From positions 16,208,501-16,272,500 of the forward strand of contig CM037459.1 of the NCBI GenBank assembly GCA_021014325.1: a stretch of 64,000 bases of DNA. Direction: 5' to 3'. This DNA comes from Plazaster borealis. Its lineage: Eukaryota > Echinodermata > Asteroidea > Forcipulatida > Labidiasteridae. The notes beneath the pieces were generated by a model. The model ran no database searches. It saw nothing but the letters and a program-made list of their open reading frames with translations, and was not told where the DNA came from. Below, one piece after another: positions 41,310 through 52,490 of this stretch (the stretch's first letter is position 1; the number at the start of each line of letters is the position of its first letter). A program made the position numbers and the translations under genes.

Positions 41310-42380
41310 AAGTGGGGGGAGCGAGGGCCCTTTGTACCCCAAGCAAGCTGTCCCGCGGTCCCATGACCCGTGAGCCGGGAGAGCATGGGGAACGGCACTC
41401 ACTGGGCTGTGACTACTGGCCAGTGAACCCATGGTCGAGGAAGCGCGTATGAAGGCCTGTTTTGCTTGACTGCCCTTATTGACTGGGCCCGCTACAGCAG
41501 AGGACGATGTTTTATATTCAACCTTGCCAGAACAGACCTTGCGTTGGCTTGTCATGGGAGTCTTGACCGGGGCCGAGGACTGGATAGCGTCCAAGGCCAG
41601 GTCAAGGGGACTACCAGCACCCGGGGCCTGCTGGGTAGGGGCCCGTAGAGCTGGCGACGAGAATATATAATAACAAATAATAAAGAAAAAAGCAATAAAT
41701 AACAACAAAATACGCTCTTACTAAGCGTTTAAAGCTTAGAACAAAGAAAATATGGGCAAATTTAAAAGGAACAATTTTAAACATTACTTTACAAGGAATT
41801 AAACAGAGAAAATCAAGAGCAAGTAAGTCATGTATTCAGGTAAGTATAATGAACATAACATATAACAACGAGCGGCCAGAATAAGATTGAGAACATAAAT
41901 TTAGTCAGGATACTATTCACTGGATGCAAAGACCAGACATGTGATAATATAAGTAACGAAGGTCAAGGAACATAAATTGCATCAAGACACATTGTAGTTA
42001 TTAACAATATGAAGTTTGAACTAACTTTTAAAGTGACTAAAGGAACGAACAGTATGAATGGATCTATCTAAAGAATTTAAGAGTTTAGGACCTGCAAGAT
42101 GATATTATGGGAAAGGCTGGTATGGGTAAGGGGAATGTGGTAGTGAAATGCTTGGAACATTGGATGGAACAATTTCTAGTGAACAATGAGGCTAGGTTAT
42201 ACAGGCCTGTGAGTGGACCCTTAAAAAAAGAGCTGAAACACTACATGATGTAAGAATGATCGTGGAACGTCAAGTGAGCGCGCGACACGCATTTATGCTG
42301 GGCGAATTGGGGCACCCCATTGATCCAGTAACTAGGCTTATTTCACATTATTGTAGTTGTACATTACTGTTGCCAAGCAT
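41310..42380. other. PIK3C3 intron, no gene recognised
   Basis: AT-rich DNA after a GC-richer block (41100-41650). No repeat or gene identified. Confidence 0.4.
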
Positions 42381-42389
42381 ATATAAGGC

Positions 42390-42560
42390 CAAAAAGTGAA
42401 GGAAAAAAAACGGGGGAAAAAAAAGGGGGGGAAAAAAAAAAAACGGGGGAAAAAAAGGGGGGAAAAAAACAAACAAAAAAAAAACGGAAAAAAGCCCCGG
42501 AAAAAAATCGGGGGGAAAAGCGGAAATAAAAAATCGACAAAAAAAGAAAAAAGCGGATAT
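42390..42560. repeat. Strand-asymmetric A/G low-complexity tract
   Basis: About 170 bases of AAAAA and GGGGG runs with a few C, almost free of T on the plus strand. It ends in a short GCGGATATCCGCTTTAAAGC palindromic stretch (42553-42572). Confidence 0.8.
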
Positions 42561-43620
42561 CCGCTTTAAAGCGGAGATTTCACAGGCCTGGTTATAGTAG
42601 GAAGATTTTGTCTCTAATTTATCAGAATACATCCATACATCTGCAACAAAAATGATAGTGGAAACAAATGTTGACAAATCATGGCAACTAAGACGTTTGA
42701 AATGCTATGAAAAAAAAGGAAGAATATAATGCATAGTGCCACTATCTTTGTGGAAGACCAAGTGAGGAATGAAGTGATGCATTGCAGCACTTCGGCAATC
42801 AGATAAAGATCGAGACTTATAAACCATGATTTACAACATGAGGTAATAATTGATGGCTTCACTCGTTCTGCTTTAAAAATCCTGTTAAAAAAACTCTCAC
42901 TGATCTCTCCAAAGAGGTCAACAACAAAAACAGGAGTTATGATTTTTTCAAGTATTAAATTTATGTGAGCGCCTAACAGGCTGCACACACACATCTGTCT
43001 GTCCTACTTATCCTGTGGATTTAACCTGATCCAGCTCGAGTTGTGTGCTCAATTTTATACCAGCTGAAAGTGCTATGAACAGTCCTTGCCGCTGTGTCTT
43101 TGGATTCTGATTCTTTTCTGTGTTTTTAAAGAATTTGGAAGAAGAAACTTTCTCTTTTTGAGTATTGCAGAACTTGATACTGCCTTTGGATCAACCCAGC
43201 AAGCATAAACATCTGTCACAGCTACCATTAGCTACCATCACCAGCTACCAGCTACCATTTAACTTCCTATTTATCAGTCATCCTGACCTTGATGATTCCA
43301 AGGAGCTTGGTATATTCCTGAGTACTGGTTGTCAATGTGCTGACCTTGATTAATAGTAACAGCCTTTCCAAGTACTCTGTCATCAAGTGTTGGAGGCACA
43401 ATGGAATTCTTTACATGGAGGTGTTTTATGTCTGTCACTGTTTTATGCACACTTGGGCTCTTGTCTAACACCCATGGCCATGTACACTATGTTGGCCTAC
43501 ACTCTAACTTTAAGTATGAATCTGCATTGTGCTTAAATGGAAGGAAAATTTTAACCAAGGGATATCTGAAGACCCAATTCCCCATTCTTCCAACTCAACA
43601 TCAACTTTCAACATTCAACT

Positions 43621-44886
43621 TTTGATCTGTGGTGATATCTGTCCCAACCCTGGGCCTTTAAATAATTGCAGTGATGAGCTCATCTCAAAAACAACAACAA
43701 ATAATCTGTATTCCTATGACAACGACCAACTTCTGAAACTAGGCAAAACCTGTACTACTTTCCCTATTTCTCCACCAAAATGCTTAATAACTTGAATAGT
43801 TGCTCAAAACCGAGAACACGTAGAGGCTTCCGTGGTGGAACACGCAAGCGGTCGAGTATTGCAAACCTTGTGCCATGTTACCCAGCTGAAACCAACACTG
43901 TGCTTCCAAGTGCCGACAAAAAGAACAGTAATGCCCCACGCCTTCGCTTTGCCTTGTGGAATGCCCATTCGGTCAAGTCCAAAGACAAATCAACTGCCCT
44001 ATGTGACTTTGTCATCAGTCACCAATTGGACATAATGGCTACAACTGAAACGTGGCTCACGGGAAGTGATCGAGATAATAAATATATTTGTCATCACTCT
44101 CCTAGATTGCATTCAAGAGCTGGTGGTGTTGGTGTTCTTCTCCGTGATAGCATCAACTGCAAAATCCAAAAAAGACAAGAATACAGAGCTTTTGAGACCA
44201 TAGACCTCTCGTTAACAGTCCATGCTTCTATGTTCCGGCTGGTAGTAGTAGTCAGGCCTCCGCCAAACAACAAAAACAAGATTAACAATGCCATGTTTCA
44301 TGATGATTTTGGTTTCCTTGTAGAATTCCTTATTGCCAATCCTGGTAAGTTTCTACTGGCAGGAGATTTTAACATACATGTGGATGTGCCAGGTAACCGT
44401 GAAGCAGAGATTTTTCATGATTTTCTGAACTTGAGCAATTTTGAACAGTATGTCTCTGTTCCTACTCACACCGCTGGGCATACATTAGATCTGCTAATAT
44501 CCAATGCAAATGCTGCTGTTAAGTGCCTCATCAATGTTGCTCGATCGGCTGCTCCCACTAAGACCATTTGCAGCCGCAAACTCCACACCATTGATATGGT
44601 TTCATTTAAGCGTGACACTTCTAATTCGAATTTAGTCATGAATCCTGCTGATGATTTGGAAGCTCTTGTCCATCAGTATGATACCATTCTTCAAGCGACT
44701 CTTGACCGTCATGCTCCAGAGATTGTGAGGACTATTTTATTATGCCCACATGCTCCCTGGTACATGATTCATAAAGAATATTACAATGATCAATGTCTAT
44801 TTTACATAAACCTCCTAAATTCTGTAAAATCTAATTATCATCGCCAGGAAATTTCTGACTCCAAACCTATTATCTGTTTCGGATAA
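43621..44886 (+). pseudogene. LINE endonuclease part of ORF2
   Basis: Two overlapping plus-strand frames. The first gives LLICGDICPNPGPLNNCSDE. The second (43780-44886) gives LRFALWNAHSVKSKDKST (the start of AP-endonuclease domains), HQLDIMATTETWLTGSD (catalytic Glu), LLAGDFNIHVDVPGNREAEI (the GDFN motif) and HTAGHTLDLLISNAN (the TLDL motif). These are the endonuclease residues expected of CR1/L2-type elements. The terminal SDH-like motif is degraded to SAAPTKT. The frame is lost after 44886, before the RT. Confidence 0.85.
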
Positions 44887-44889
44887 TTG

Positions 44890-46792
44890 ATAAACTTTCT
44901 TCTGCCAAATCCACGAAAACTCTGCCCACTTTTCATGACCCTAAAGAACTTGCGGATAGGTTTGCAATTTTCTTTGATGACAAAATTCGCAAATTGCATG
45001 GAAATTTTGATAGTGTCCAGCCTGCACCGCTTTCTGTTACAGTACATGATCACTGTCCTTCACTGTTAACTGAATTTCGCCCCGTTTCCCCAGAGGAGGT
45101 GCTGAAAATGATTAAATCGTCTCCTGTCACTTCTTGCAAGTTGGACCCATTACCATCGTCTGTTTTTAAGGATTGTGTTCCTGTATTGCTTCCTGTTTTA
45201 ACAAAAATTATTAATCTTTCGCTTTCCTCCGGACTTTTTCCTGATCATTTGAAGGAAGCATGTGCACTTCCTCTTTTAAAAAAGCCGACCTTAGACCCCG
45301 AATGCCTTGCCAGCTACCGCCCAATTTCTAACCCGAGGTATATTTCTAAATTAATTGAAAGAATTGCTGTGGATCAACTTCAAGCTCATTTATGTGATAA
45401 CAATCTTCATGCCAAAATGCAGTCTGCTTATATACTGCGCCAATAAAGTATCTAGACACTTACAAATGGTCAGATATATCGGAACCTGAAATAGTATGCT
45501 AAAAATTAATTAATTAATCCGAAGCACAGTTATCTTCTGCGCATTTTGATACCTCTTTTGTTGCGCTACGATGTTGTTTGGCGGATTTATGGGTACTTGA
45601 ATGGCTTAAGGTCGGATTTCAAAAGTGCAAAAGCCCCTATTCAAGCAAGAGCGTTGTACTGTGGCGAATAAGATCAGCATTATTTTTGCCTGCCTTTTAT
45701 TCCCTTCTGGAATTGAGGTTTAGATCATTTCACAGTAAGGAGACAGCTCTCCTCAGTGTGCAAAATGACATCCTGCTAGCGCTAGATAATCACCAAGAAG
45801 CAGTCTTGGTACTCCTGGATTTCTCCTCCGCCTTTGACACTCTCGACCATAATCATCTTTGCAAACGTCTCTCTTCTCGTTACGGCTTATGTCACACAGC
45901 TTTGAAATGGATCGTTTCATATTTGGAGAACCGTAATCAATCAGTACTCATTGATAGTGTGAAATCTGACTGTCATTGCCTATGTTGCGGTGTGCCACAA
46001 GGTTCTGCAGCCGGACCCCTACTATTTATATTGTTCAGTGCACCGCTGCAAAATCTCATAGCTGCTCATGGAATAAAGAGTATTGTTTATGCAGATGATA
46101 CTCAGTTTTATCTTACCTATAATCCGGCGGATCGTGACTTAGCCCTTGCAAAAATTGAGGCTTGTATTGACGACATTAAATCTTGGTCTTTATCTAACAA
46201 GCTTGCTCTTAACGATGCTAAAACCGAAATCATCTTTTTCAACTCACGTTTTTCGAAAAACGTGCCTCCTACAGAAATTAACATTGGACAATCTATTATT
46301 CAACCTTCTCGTGTAGTCAGAAATCTCGGTGTTCTTATGGATTCTTCGATGAGTATGACTGACCAGGTAACCAATATATGCAAATGTGCTCTTTTTCAAA
46401 TTCGAAAAATAGGTCGAATGCGGTGCCATCTTGATGATGATTCTACTCTTCTACTCGTTCATGCCTTTGTCACTTCTAGACTCGACTCATGCAATTCTCT
46501 TCTCACTGGACTGTCAGATAGAGAACTTTCTAAAATTCAGCGAGTTCAAAACACCGCTGCTCGCCTCGTCTCTCGCACACCTCGTTCCCAACATATTACT
46601 CCAATCTTACAAGAACTACACTGGCTCCCGATCAAACTGCGCATCGTATATAAGTTAAATCTTCTAACATTCAAATCTCTTCATGGCCTATCTCCTGTCT
46701 ATATATCAGATCTTCTCCGTAAATATATTCCTGTTCGTCCTCTTCGATCTGCTGGCCAATCCCGACTGACGCAAAGTACTTTTTTCCACTAA
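44890..46792 (+). pseudogene. LINE reverse transcriptase part of ORF2
   Basis: The RT begins in the 44994-45446 frame: SCKLDPLPSSVFKDCVPVLL, LKEACALPLLKKPTLDPECL, ASYRPISN and NLHAKMQSAY. After a ~290-bp insertion it resumes in the 45578-46792 frame: RSFHSKETALLSVQNDILLA, EAVLVLLDFSSAFDTLDH (palm motif A), GVPQGSAAGPLLF (motif B), KSIVYADDTQFYLTY (YADD active site) and LALNDAKTEIIFF. It ends with SKIQRVQNTAARLVSRTPRS and HWLPIKLRIVYKLNLLTFK, the conserved C-terminal block of CR1/L2-type elements. The last ~40 residues (FNYIAPSLWNDLP-like) continue in another frame to about 46930. Confidence 0.88.
45431..45720. mobile_element. ~290-bp insertion in the LINE RT
   Basis: The LINE reads QSAY at 45420-45431 and RSFHS from 45721, normally adjacent. 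The intervening DNA starts CTGCGCCAATAAAGTATCTA just after a TA and ends GGAATTGAGGTT just before a TA, as for a Tc1/mariner-type insertion. No inverted termini are obvious, so the identity of the insert is unsure. Confidence 0.5.
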
Positions 46793-47008
46793 ATTCTATG
46801 GTCAAAGAGCCTTCAACTACATTGCACCTTCATTATGGAATGACTTACCTCTTCATATTCGCCAAGCTAGCTTTCTTCAAATTTTCAAGGGACTTTTAAA
46901 AACTCATTTGTTTAAATCTTTATTTGTGTAACTTGCTATTATTTTCATTTCATTGTTTTTATGTTTTGTGTTGCGGCTTCTGCATTATGCGCTATATAAA
47001 TATCTTGT

Positions 47009-47032
47009 ATTATTATTATTATTATTATTAAA
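47009..47032 (+). repeat. (TTA)n tail of the LINE
   Basis: About eight ATT units directly after CTATATAAATATCTTGT, typical of the 3' end of CR1/L2-group elements. Confidence 0.8.
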
Positions 47033-47036
47033 TTTC

Positions 47037-48127
47037 ATCTTCCGGTTTGAACAGGAAGTCAAGGTCAAATGAGGTCACATTCTGTGTATTGTTTCTTAAG
47101 TTGTTACATACTTTCCCAATAATGTATAGATTGTTAAAATCCAAAGTGTTGTTTAGATGTTACGATTTGTTGAAATATTAACTTTCACTTTCCGGTTTGA
47201 ACCGGAAGTCAAGGTTAAATGAGGTCACATTGTGTAGCGTTTCTTAAATCTTTGGAGCCCTTTCTGATGATGTATAGATGATAAAAATCTAATGTGTGGT
47301 TCAGGAGTTCTGATTTTTTCAATTATTAAATTTCATCTTCCGGTTTGAACAGGAAGTAATGGTCAATTGGGGTCACATTCTGTATACAGTTTCTAAAATT
47401 GTTACATACTTTCCCAATGATGAACAGATTGTAAAAATCGAATGAGTTGTTCAGAAGTTAAGATTTTTTTAAATATTAAATTTCTCTTTCTGGTTTGAAC
47501 CGGAATTCAAGGTCAAAAAGGGTCACACTTTGTGTAGCGCGTGTTAAGTGTATTAAGACCTTTCAGGTGATGTATGGATTGTAAATATCCAATGTGTGGT
47601 TCAGTAGTTATGACATTTTCAAATATTGAATTTTTCGCTCGTTGTTTCTTTGTATATTGCACAGTCACGCCAAATGTATTCATACATGTAGCTGTACAGG
47701 ACATACATTAGTCTTCAACTGGAGCATCTTCGAACCAAGACTATACACAATGTAAACTCACTACACGTGCTACGTGCATCAGCGTGTGCGCAGGGCCTAC
47801 ATATGTTAATACACTGTCGTGCTGTCGTGCGTTGTCAACGTGAGTCACGTCAAGAGACACGTGCGCTTTAACCAACGTAGGCTTTAACGTCCGGTTTTGA
47901 CCAGATGTAAAAGTCAAAATGCTGTCATTTGTGTGCAAAAGTTTGAGCAGGCTCAATTATCTATCACCTGATGCAAAAAAATTAATAAAGAAATACGTGG
48001 TTTTTGAGATACAAATTTTGTGAAATTTTCAACTTCCGGTTTGAACCGGAAGTCAAGGTCAAAATGGGGTCATGCTTTGTGTAGTGTTTGTTGAACTCTT
48101 AACGACCTATCCGATGATGTATAGATT
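47037..48127. repeat. ~150-bp tandem repeat, left part
   Basis: Units start with CTTCCGGTTTGAACAGGAAGTCAAGGTCA-like sequence at about 47039, 47190, 47337, 47487 and again, after a diverged stretch, near 48032 (the most diverged near 47890). Each contains a CCGGTTTGAACCGG palindrome, AGGTCACATT and GATGATGTATAGATTGT. The array continues after the DIRS insertion at 52496. Confidence 0.8.
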
Positions 48128-48147
48128 CTCCCTGTAGGGACTCCCTA

Positions 48148-48299
48148 TTCTATCTAAGAAAATACTCACCTCCGATACCTACATATGCATTTCTATGGGC
48201 ATTCGCAAGCAATTCGCTGACACAAAAACAAAGGCTATGACGTCACCCACACACTGCACCTCCTAGTAGCCCATACGAATTGTCCTTCTTATTTCACCT
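48148..48299. repeat. DIRS-2 left inverted terminal repeat
   Basis: Starts ATTCTATCTAAGAAAATACT and reads CACCTCCGATACCTACATAT, then ACACAAAAACAAAGGCTATG, ACGTCACCCACACACTGCAC and AGCCCATACGAATTGTCC. The reverse complement of 52341-52490 gives the same order with about 10 differences. Confidence 0.9.
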
Positions 48300-48330
48300 T
48301 CTGGTTTATTTTTAGGATACAAATCTGGGC

Positions 48331-48450
48331 GGGATGGTATCGGAGGTGAGTATTTTCTTAGATAGAATAGGAAATCCCTACAGATTTAGGGAGATTCTAT
48401 TACAGAAAATACGTCACCTCCGATACCTACATGTACATATGCAGAGTAGC
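48331..48450. repeat. DIRS-2 internal complementary region
   Basis: GGTATCGGAGGTGAGTATTT then TCTTAGATAGAATAG is the inverse of the left terminus. It is directly followed by AGATTCTATTACAGAAAATACGTCACC-type sequence, the inverse of the right terminus. Joined outer ends inside the element are the hallmark of DIRS replication through a circular intermediate. Confidence 0.85.
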
Positions 48451-48586
48451 ACCGAGTCAAAACTGAAAGGGGGGGTAAGTGCAGTGTGGAGCCCTAGAAA
48501 GGATGCCTTAACTGAGCCTGGTACACGTCTATATTAGAGGTAAACAAAGGAGTTAAGACATACCAGTTAGCTGTACTCAAAAGCTC

Positions 48587-49837
48587 TTATGAGGATGAGT
48601 TGACAGTCCTGTGGTGTTTCTGGGCTGAAGAACGTGCTGCTGCTTGCAAAACTTGTTTGCCCATGTGCCCCTTAGATTGAAGAACATCTCGCAGGTAGCA
48701 GGATGTGAAGGTTGAGGAGTTTTTCCAACCAGCTGCCTGCATAATATCTGTAATAGGAAAACCCTGGAAATGAGCCCATGAGGTAGTCATGCTCCTCGTT
48801 TGGTGAGCTTTGACTGAAGCAGCAACTGGTTGAGGGGGTGTGTTCCATGCCAGAGTAGGTACTAGGCGCGCCTGTGGTATGGCTGAGTGTGAACCTGGGG
48901 TGCTATTAAAGGCTACCATCAACGGTTCGCCTGGTAAGTCAAGTTGAGCTGCAGGACCGGGCAGAGACCCCCGGGGCTGAGCAGTAGAGGGTGGAGAGGT
49001 TGAAGCTGGTAGTATGGCTTCGACGATCCACCGAGAAAGAGTACCTGTGGAGGCTGGGTTAAACGGACGGACTGTAGTGATGAAGAGTTGTGTAGTGTTT
49101 CCGCGAAGCTCCTTGGTACGTGCTATGTAAAATTTAAGGATACGAACCGGGCACCAAAGTTTATCCTCTGGGACACTTGAAAATGAGGTCAAGGTCGGGA
49201 CGAATATGTCTGGCGGGGAAAATTTTGGTGATTGGTTCTTGCACTTCTTGGTTAGGAAGTTGATATGTGGGACCAGACGAACACCTCCGTGTTCCCAACG
49301 CAAGTGGCCAGGTTCTATTGAAAGGGCGTGGATTTCACTTCTGCGGCGAGCTGTGGAGGCCGCTAACAGGAAGACAGTCTTGACCGTGAGGTTGTGTAGG
49401 GAAGAAGACTCAGCCGGTTCAAAGGGAGGCTTTGTCAACCTGTGAAGGACAGTGCCGAGGTCCCAAGAAGGAGTGAGTTTCTTAATAGGTGGTCTCTCTA
49501 AAAACATGCCTTTTATCAGTTGAGATAGAGCAGTAATATTGGACAGAGTAGAGCCATCGTCGAACCTGTGGTGTACTACTGCGATGGCTGATCTGTAGCC
49601 TCGAATGGTGCTAGTCTGGAGGCCAGAATTAAAGAGATGAAGTAGAAAATCCCTGATAACAGTTACAGATGCAGAATTGGGATCGAAACCCTCCTTGGCA
49701 CACCATGCGAAGAAGTGTTGTAGGCGATTGTCATACGTTCTTCTAGTGGACGATCGTCTACATTTTGCTGCAAGGGAAGCAGCATCTTTAGAAAGGCCAG
49801 CCGTTTGGAGGGAAGACTTGATAGCATCCAAGCACAA
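48587..49837 (-). CDS. DIRS-2 tyrosine recombinase
   Basis: An intact 416-codon frame. The N-terminal SAM-like DNA-binding part reads SSTRRTYDNRLQHFFAWCAK and DFLLHLFNSGLQTSTIRGYR. The catalytic domain has box I Arg in STARRRSEIHALSIEPG. Box II is degenerate: HQTRSMTTSWAHF gives HxxR, GWKNSSTFTSCYLRDV supplies the Trp and the nucleophile Tyr. A Pro/Ser-rich insert (PASTSPPSTAQPRGSLPGPA) separates the two parts and looks like an in-frame anomaly compared with DIRS-1. The enzyme would integrate the circular element. The frame overlaps the RT/RNase H frame at 49663-49837. Confidence 0.85.
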   Translation of the reverse strand: MCLDAIKSSLQTAGLSKDAASLAAKCRRSSTRRTYDNRLQHFFAWCAKEGFDPNSASVTVIRDFLLHLFNSGLQTSTIRGYRSAIAVVHHRFDDGSTLSNITALSQLIKGMFLERPPIKKLTPSWDLGTVLHRLTKPPFEPAESSSLHNLTVKTVFLLAASTARRRSEIHALSIEPGHLRWEHGGVRLVPHINFLTKKCKNQSPKFSPPDIFVPTLTSFSSVPEDKLWCPVRILKFYIARTKELRGNTTQLFITTVRPFNPASTGTLSRWIVEAILPASTSPPSTAQPRGSLPGPAAQLDLPGEPLMVAFNSTPGSHSAIPQARLVPTLAWNTPPQPVAASVKAHQTRSMTTSWAHFQGFPITDIMQAAGWKNSSTFTSCYLRDVLQSKGHMGKQVLQAAARSSAQKHHRTVNSSS

Positions 49838-51301
49838 AGATGAGGACTGTCTGGATCTGGGTGCAGCATCTTGGACACAGGTAGTGTGAGAAGGTCCGGC
49901 TGCTTTGGTAGAATGATGGGAGGTCGAATGCGGAGGTCCAGAAGTTGGGGAACCATGGTTGTCTTGGCCAGAGGGGGGCTATTAAGATTATCTTGCACCT
50001 CTCTTGGTCGATCTTTGATAAGACTCTGGGTAGGAGGGAGATGGGGGGGAAAGCATACCCCAGGTAGCCCGACCAGTTGATGCTCAGAGCGTCTGTAGCC
50101 CAAGCCTGCGGGTGAGCATGCCGGGAGCAGAAGACCGGAAGTTGATTGTTGATTGTTGAGGTGAGAGGCAAAGAGATCTATGTGTGGGGTGTCTAGGACG
50201 TTGAAGATCTGTTTGACCATCGGGCGGTGGAGGGACCATTCCGTGGGGATTGCTCTCCCTCGTGAAAGGGCATCAGCTATGATGTTCTCCTTCCCGGAGA
50301 GGTGGCTCGCTTGTAGAGAGATTTGATGGGGGATGCACCAAGTGAGTAGGCTCCAGGTTAGCATGCAGAGGGAAGGGGAGTGAGTCCCTCCCTGACGGTT
50401 TAGGTAAGACACCAAGTTGTCTGTCTTTACGAGGACTAAGTGGTTCCTCACCCTGCTTGTAGCTGACTGGAGGGCCTTTTGAACAGCCAGGAGTTCCAGC
50501 AGATTGATGTGAAGATACTGTTCTGAGGGAGACCAACGCCCCGCTAGGGAGAGGTCGTCCAGGTGGGCTCCCCAGCCTGCCTTCGAAGGATCTGTGGTCA
50601 AGGTCACTGACAGAAAGGGGCGGGGAAAAACTGTTCCGCGGAGGAGGTTCCGATGAGAGAGCCACCACTTGAGATGGGATCGCATATTGGGGTCCACTGG
50701 AACCAGAGTAGAGATGGGATCCCTTCGTGGGCGGTAGTGGTAAAGCAGATGCAGTTGAAGAGGTCGCATGTGCATTCTGCACCAAGGCACAAGATCCTCG
50801 AGGCTTGCCATGAACCCCAAGAGACGAAGCCAAGCTCGAGCTGGTAGTGTTGCTGAAGAGAGGAAGAGTTGAATGCATTCCTCCAGAACTCTGCAACGCT
50901 CCAGTGAAGGAGAGGCTCTGCCCGTAGTCATGTTGAGGGAGGCACCGAGGAACATCGGGTTCTGAGAAGGGACTAGGGAAGACTTGTCTTGGTTGATGAT
51001 GAAGACCAATTTTTGGGTAAGCTGGATAGTCTTTGACAAGGCCTGAATAGTGGCTGTTCGTGAAGGGCCCTCGATGAGCCAGTCGTCGAGATACATGTAA
51101 AGGCGTATATGTTGTCGGCGTTAAGGCTGCTGCTATCACCTTGGTAACCCTGGTGAAGACCCATGGTGCGGTAGACAGGCCGAATTGTTGGGACAGTGAA
51201 GAATTGATTGGAGTCATCCTCTTTTTTTTAAAGAGTGAATGCTCTGTGGGAGAGATTTTGGGATGTTTTTTCTTCTGAATGAGAGAAAAGGCTTTATCCA
51301 T
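49663..51301 (-). pseudogene. DIRS-2 reverse transcriptase/RNase H, N-terminally deleted
   Basis: The 477-codon frame starts exactly at the RT active site, MYLDDWLIEGPS. It continues with thumb-like sequence (NQDKSSLVPSQNPMFLGASL) and RNase H (LTTDPSKAGWGAHLDDLSLA, INLLELLAVQKAL, LVKTDNLVSYLNRQGGT, LSGKENIIADALSRG). Upstream, in another frame, SLSQQFGLSTAPWVFTRVTK (about 51125-51190) is the RT block before the active site. Between this and the gag end (51494) the fingers and first catalytic Asp are missing, replaced by a Lys-rich stretch (QKKKHPKISPTEHSLFKKKR). So the RT cannot be functional. Confidence 0.8.
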
Positions 51302-51493
51302 GATGACCGCCGAAAAAATGTCGACAGGGAGTGCAAAATTCGGAGGAGTGGGTCTAGCTGTCTCTCTCCGGAAGGAGGAGTGGGAGGCCTCTAGGAGAAG
51401 GAGGGGGAAACTGTAAAATCTTACCCACTTATGGGATGATCACCTTGCCCCGATAGAACATCAAAGTAAATTCGGGCTCCCCACTGGCTAGAT

Positions 51494-52261
51494 TTAAGTC
51501 ACTGGAGGTCGGTGAAAAAGACGAAGGACGGCCGTGCGTGTAGGGGTAAGGTGGAGAGCCGGAACGGCTGCGTGGAGGCGACCTGATAGGCGATCCGGAA
51601 CGGGAGCGGGAACGGGAAAAATCCCAAGAACGGAGACGGGAAGTCCCCTCCGGAAGGTGATCTCTGTCGTAGCGTTGAGAGCGGTAGGCACCATCACGAG
51701 ATGAAGGAAGTGGAGCGTGGCCTCTGGAATAATTGGAGTATCATACTGGCCAGTACCAGGGCCCCGTTCGCCATGATGGTATGACATCTCCGGATGGTAG
51801 TACGCCGGAAAGGTGCTCGATGGCGTCGGCCCGTACAGACGGGGTTCGTTAGGGAAGTACGCCCAAGGTGGAGCGCCCGATCGAAGTGCGTGATTTCCCG
51901 GCTCAGCCCGGCAAGGAAAGTCGTTATGTCTCTCTGACAAGGCGGGAGTAGGGCAACTGTTCTCTGAAGGAGGACTGCTTACATGAGCCTGAGACGGTGT
52001 AGTATTCACAAGAAGGGGGGCTGTGGTTTCCCGTCCGAGTGTAGGAACTGCGATGACTTTATCTAGCCACGATATAAAGGATTTCCACTCTACAGACGTC
52101 CAGCTCGAACAGATTCTGCAAGGGTTATCCTGTGCACAAAGACGACAACGGAAACAGGAGGGATGTATATCGAAGTCCAGAGGTGGTGACGGTGAACTAC
52201 CACAGGAACGGCAGGTATTTCTCCGATTCGCTGTCTTTTTCTTCGATTTTGGTTCAGCCAT
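51494..52261 (-). CDS. DIRS-2 gag-like protein
   Basis: A 255-codon frame with a Cys-rich N-terminal zinc-binding-like domain (CRSCGSSPSPPLDFDIHPSC, then CRLCAQDNPCRICSSW), a short helical stretch (EWKSFISWLDKVIAV) and a Pro/Ser-rich body. The Cys cluster followed by EW..F is typical of ORF1 in DIRS-like elements. The C-terminal third is in a doubtful frame and probably ends early because of the deletion that also removed the RT start. Confidence 0.65.
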   Translation of the reverse strand: MAEPKSKKKTANRRNTCRSCGSSPSPPLDFDIHPSCFRCRLCAQDNPCRICSSWTSVEWKSFISWLDKVIAVPTLGRETTAPLLVNTTPSQAHVSSPPSENSCPTPALSERHNDFPCRAEPGNHALRSGAPPWAYFPNEPRLYGPTPSSTFPAYYHPEMSYHHGERGPGTGQYDTPIIPEATLHFLHLVMVPTALNATTEITFRRGLPVSVLGIFPVPAPVPDRLSGRLHAAVPALHLTPTRTAVLRLFHRPPVT

Positions 52262-52340
52262 GTCGTGTCGGAAATAGAATCTTTATGCTTGCAAAGTGTA
52301 TCGCTAGGAGCAAACCTAAAAACGCGTGTACACGTAACGC

Positions 52341-52490
52341 ACGCTGAAATGAGAAGGACGATTCGTATGGGCTACTGGGAGGTGCAGTGTGTGGGTGACG
52401 TCATAGCCTTTGTTTTTGTGTCAGTGAGTTGCTTGCGCATGCGCATAGAAATGCATATGTAGGTAACGGAGGTGACGTATTTTCTGTAAT
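52341..52490. repeat. DIRS-2 right inverted terminal repeat
   Basis: Inverse of 48148-48299: GGGCTACTGGGAGGTGCAGT, GGGTGACGTCATAGCC, TTTGTTTTTGTGTCAGTGAG, ATGCATATGTAGGTAACGGA and GGTGACGTATTTTCTGTAAT. Confidence 0.9.

Larger units (their letters stand above)
43020..47035 (+). mobile_element. CR1/L2-group LINE, nearly full length, broken
   Basis: A plus-strand non-LTR element with the ORF2 start motif LLICGDICPNPGP (43621-43660), AP-endonuclease, reverse transcriptase and a (TTA)n tail at 47009-47032. It lies antisense to PIK3C3. Frameshifts and an insertion at about 45431-45720 disable it. The 5' limit is an estimate. Confidence 0.8.

Noticed and set aside
42348..42677. A Phe/Pro-rich 109-codon minus-strand frame
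   Set aside because: It is a translation of the A/G low-complexity tract.
48331..48450. A CRISPR-like or MITE reading of the inverted GGAGGTGA...TCACCTCC sequence
   Set aside because: The match to both outer ends of DIRS-2 and its position after the recombinase explain it as the internal complementary region.
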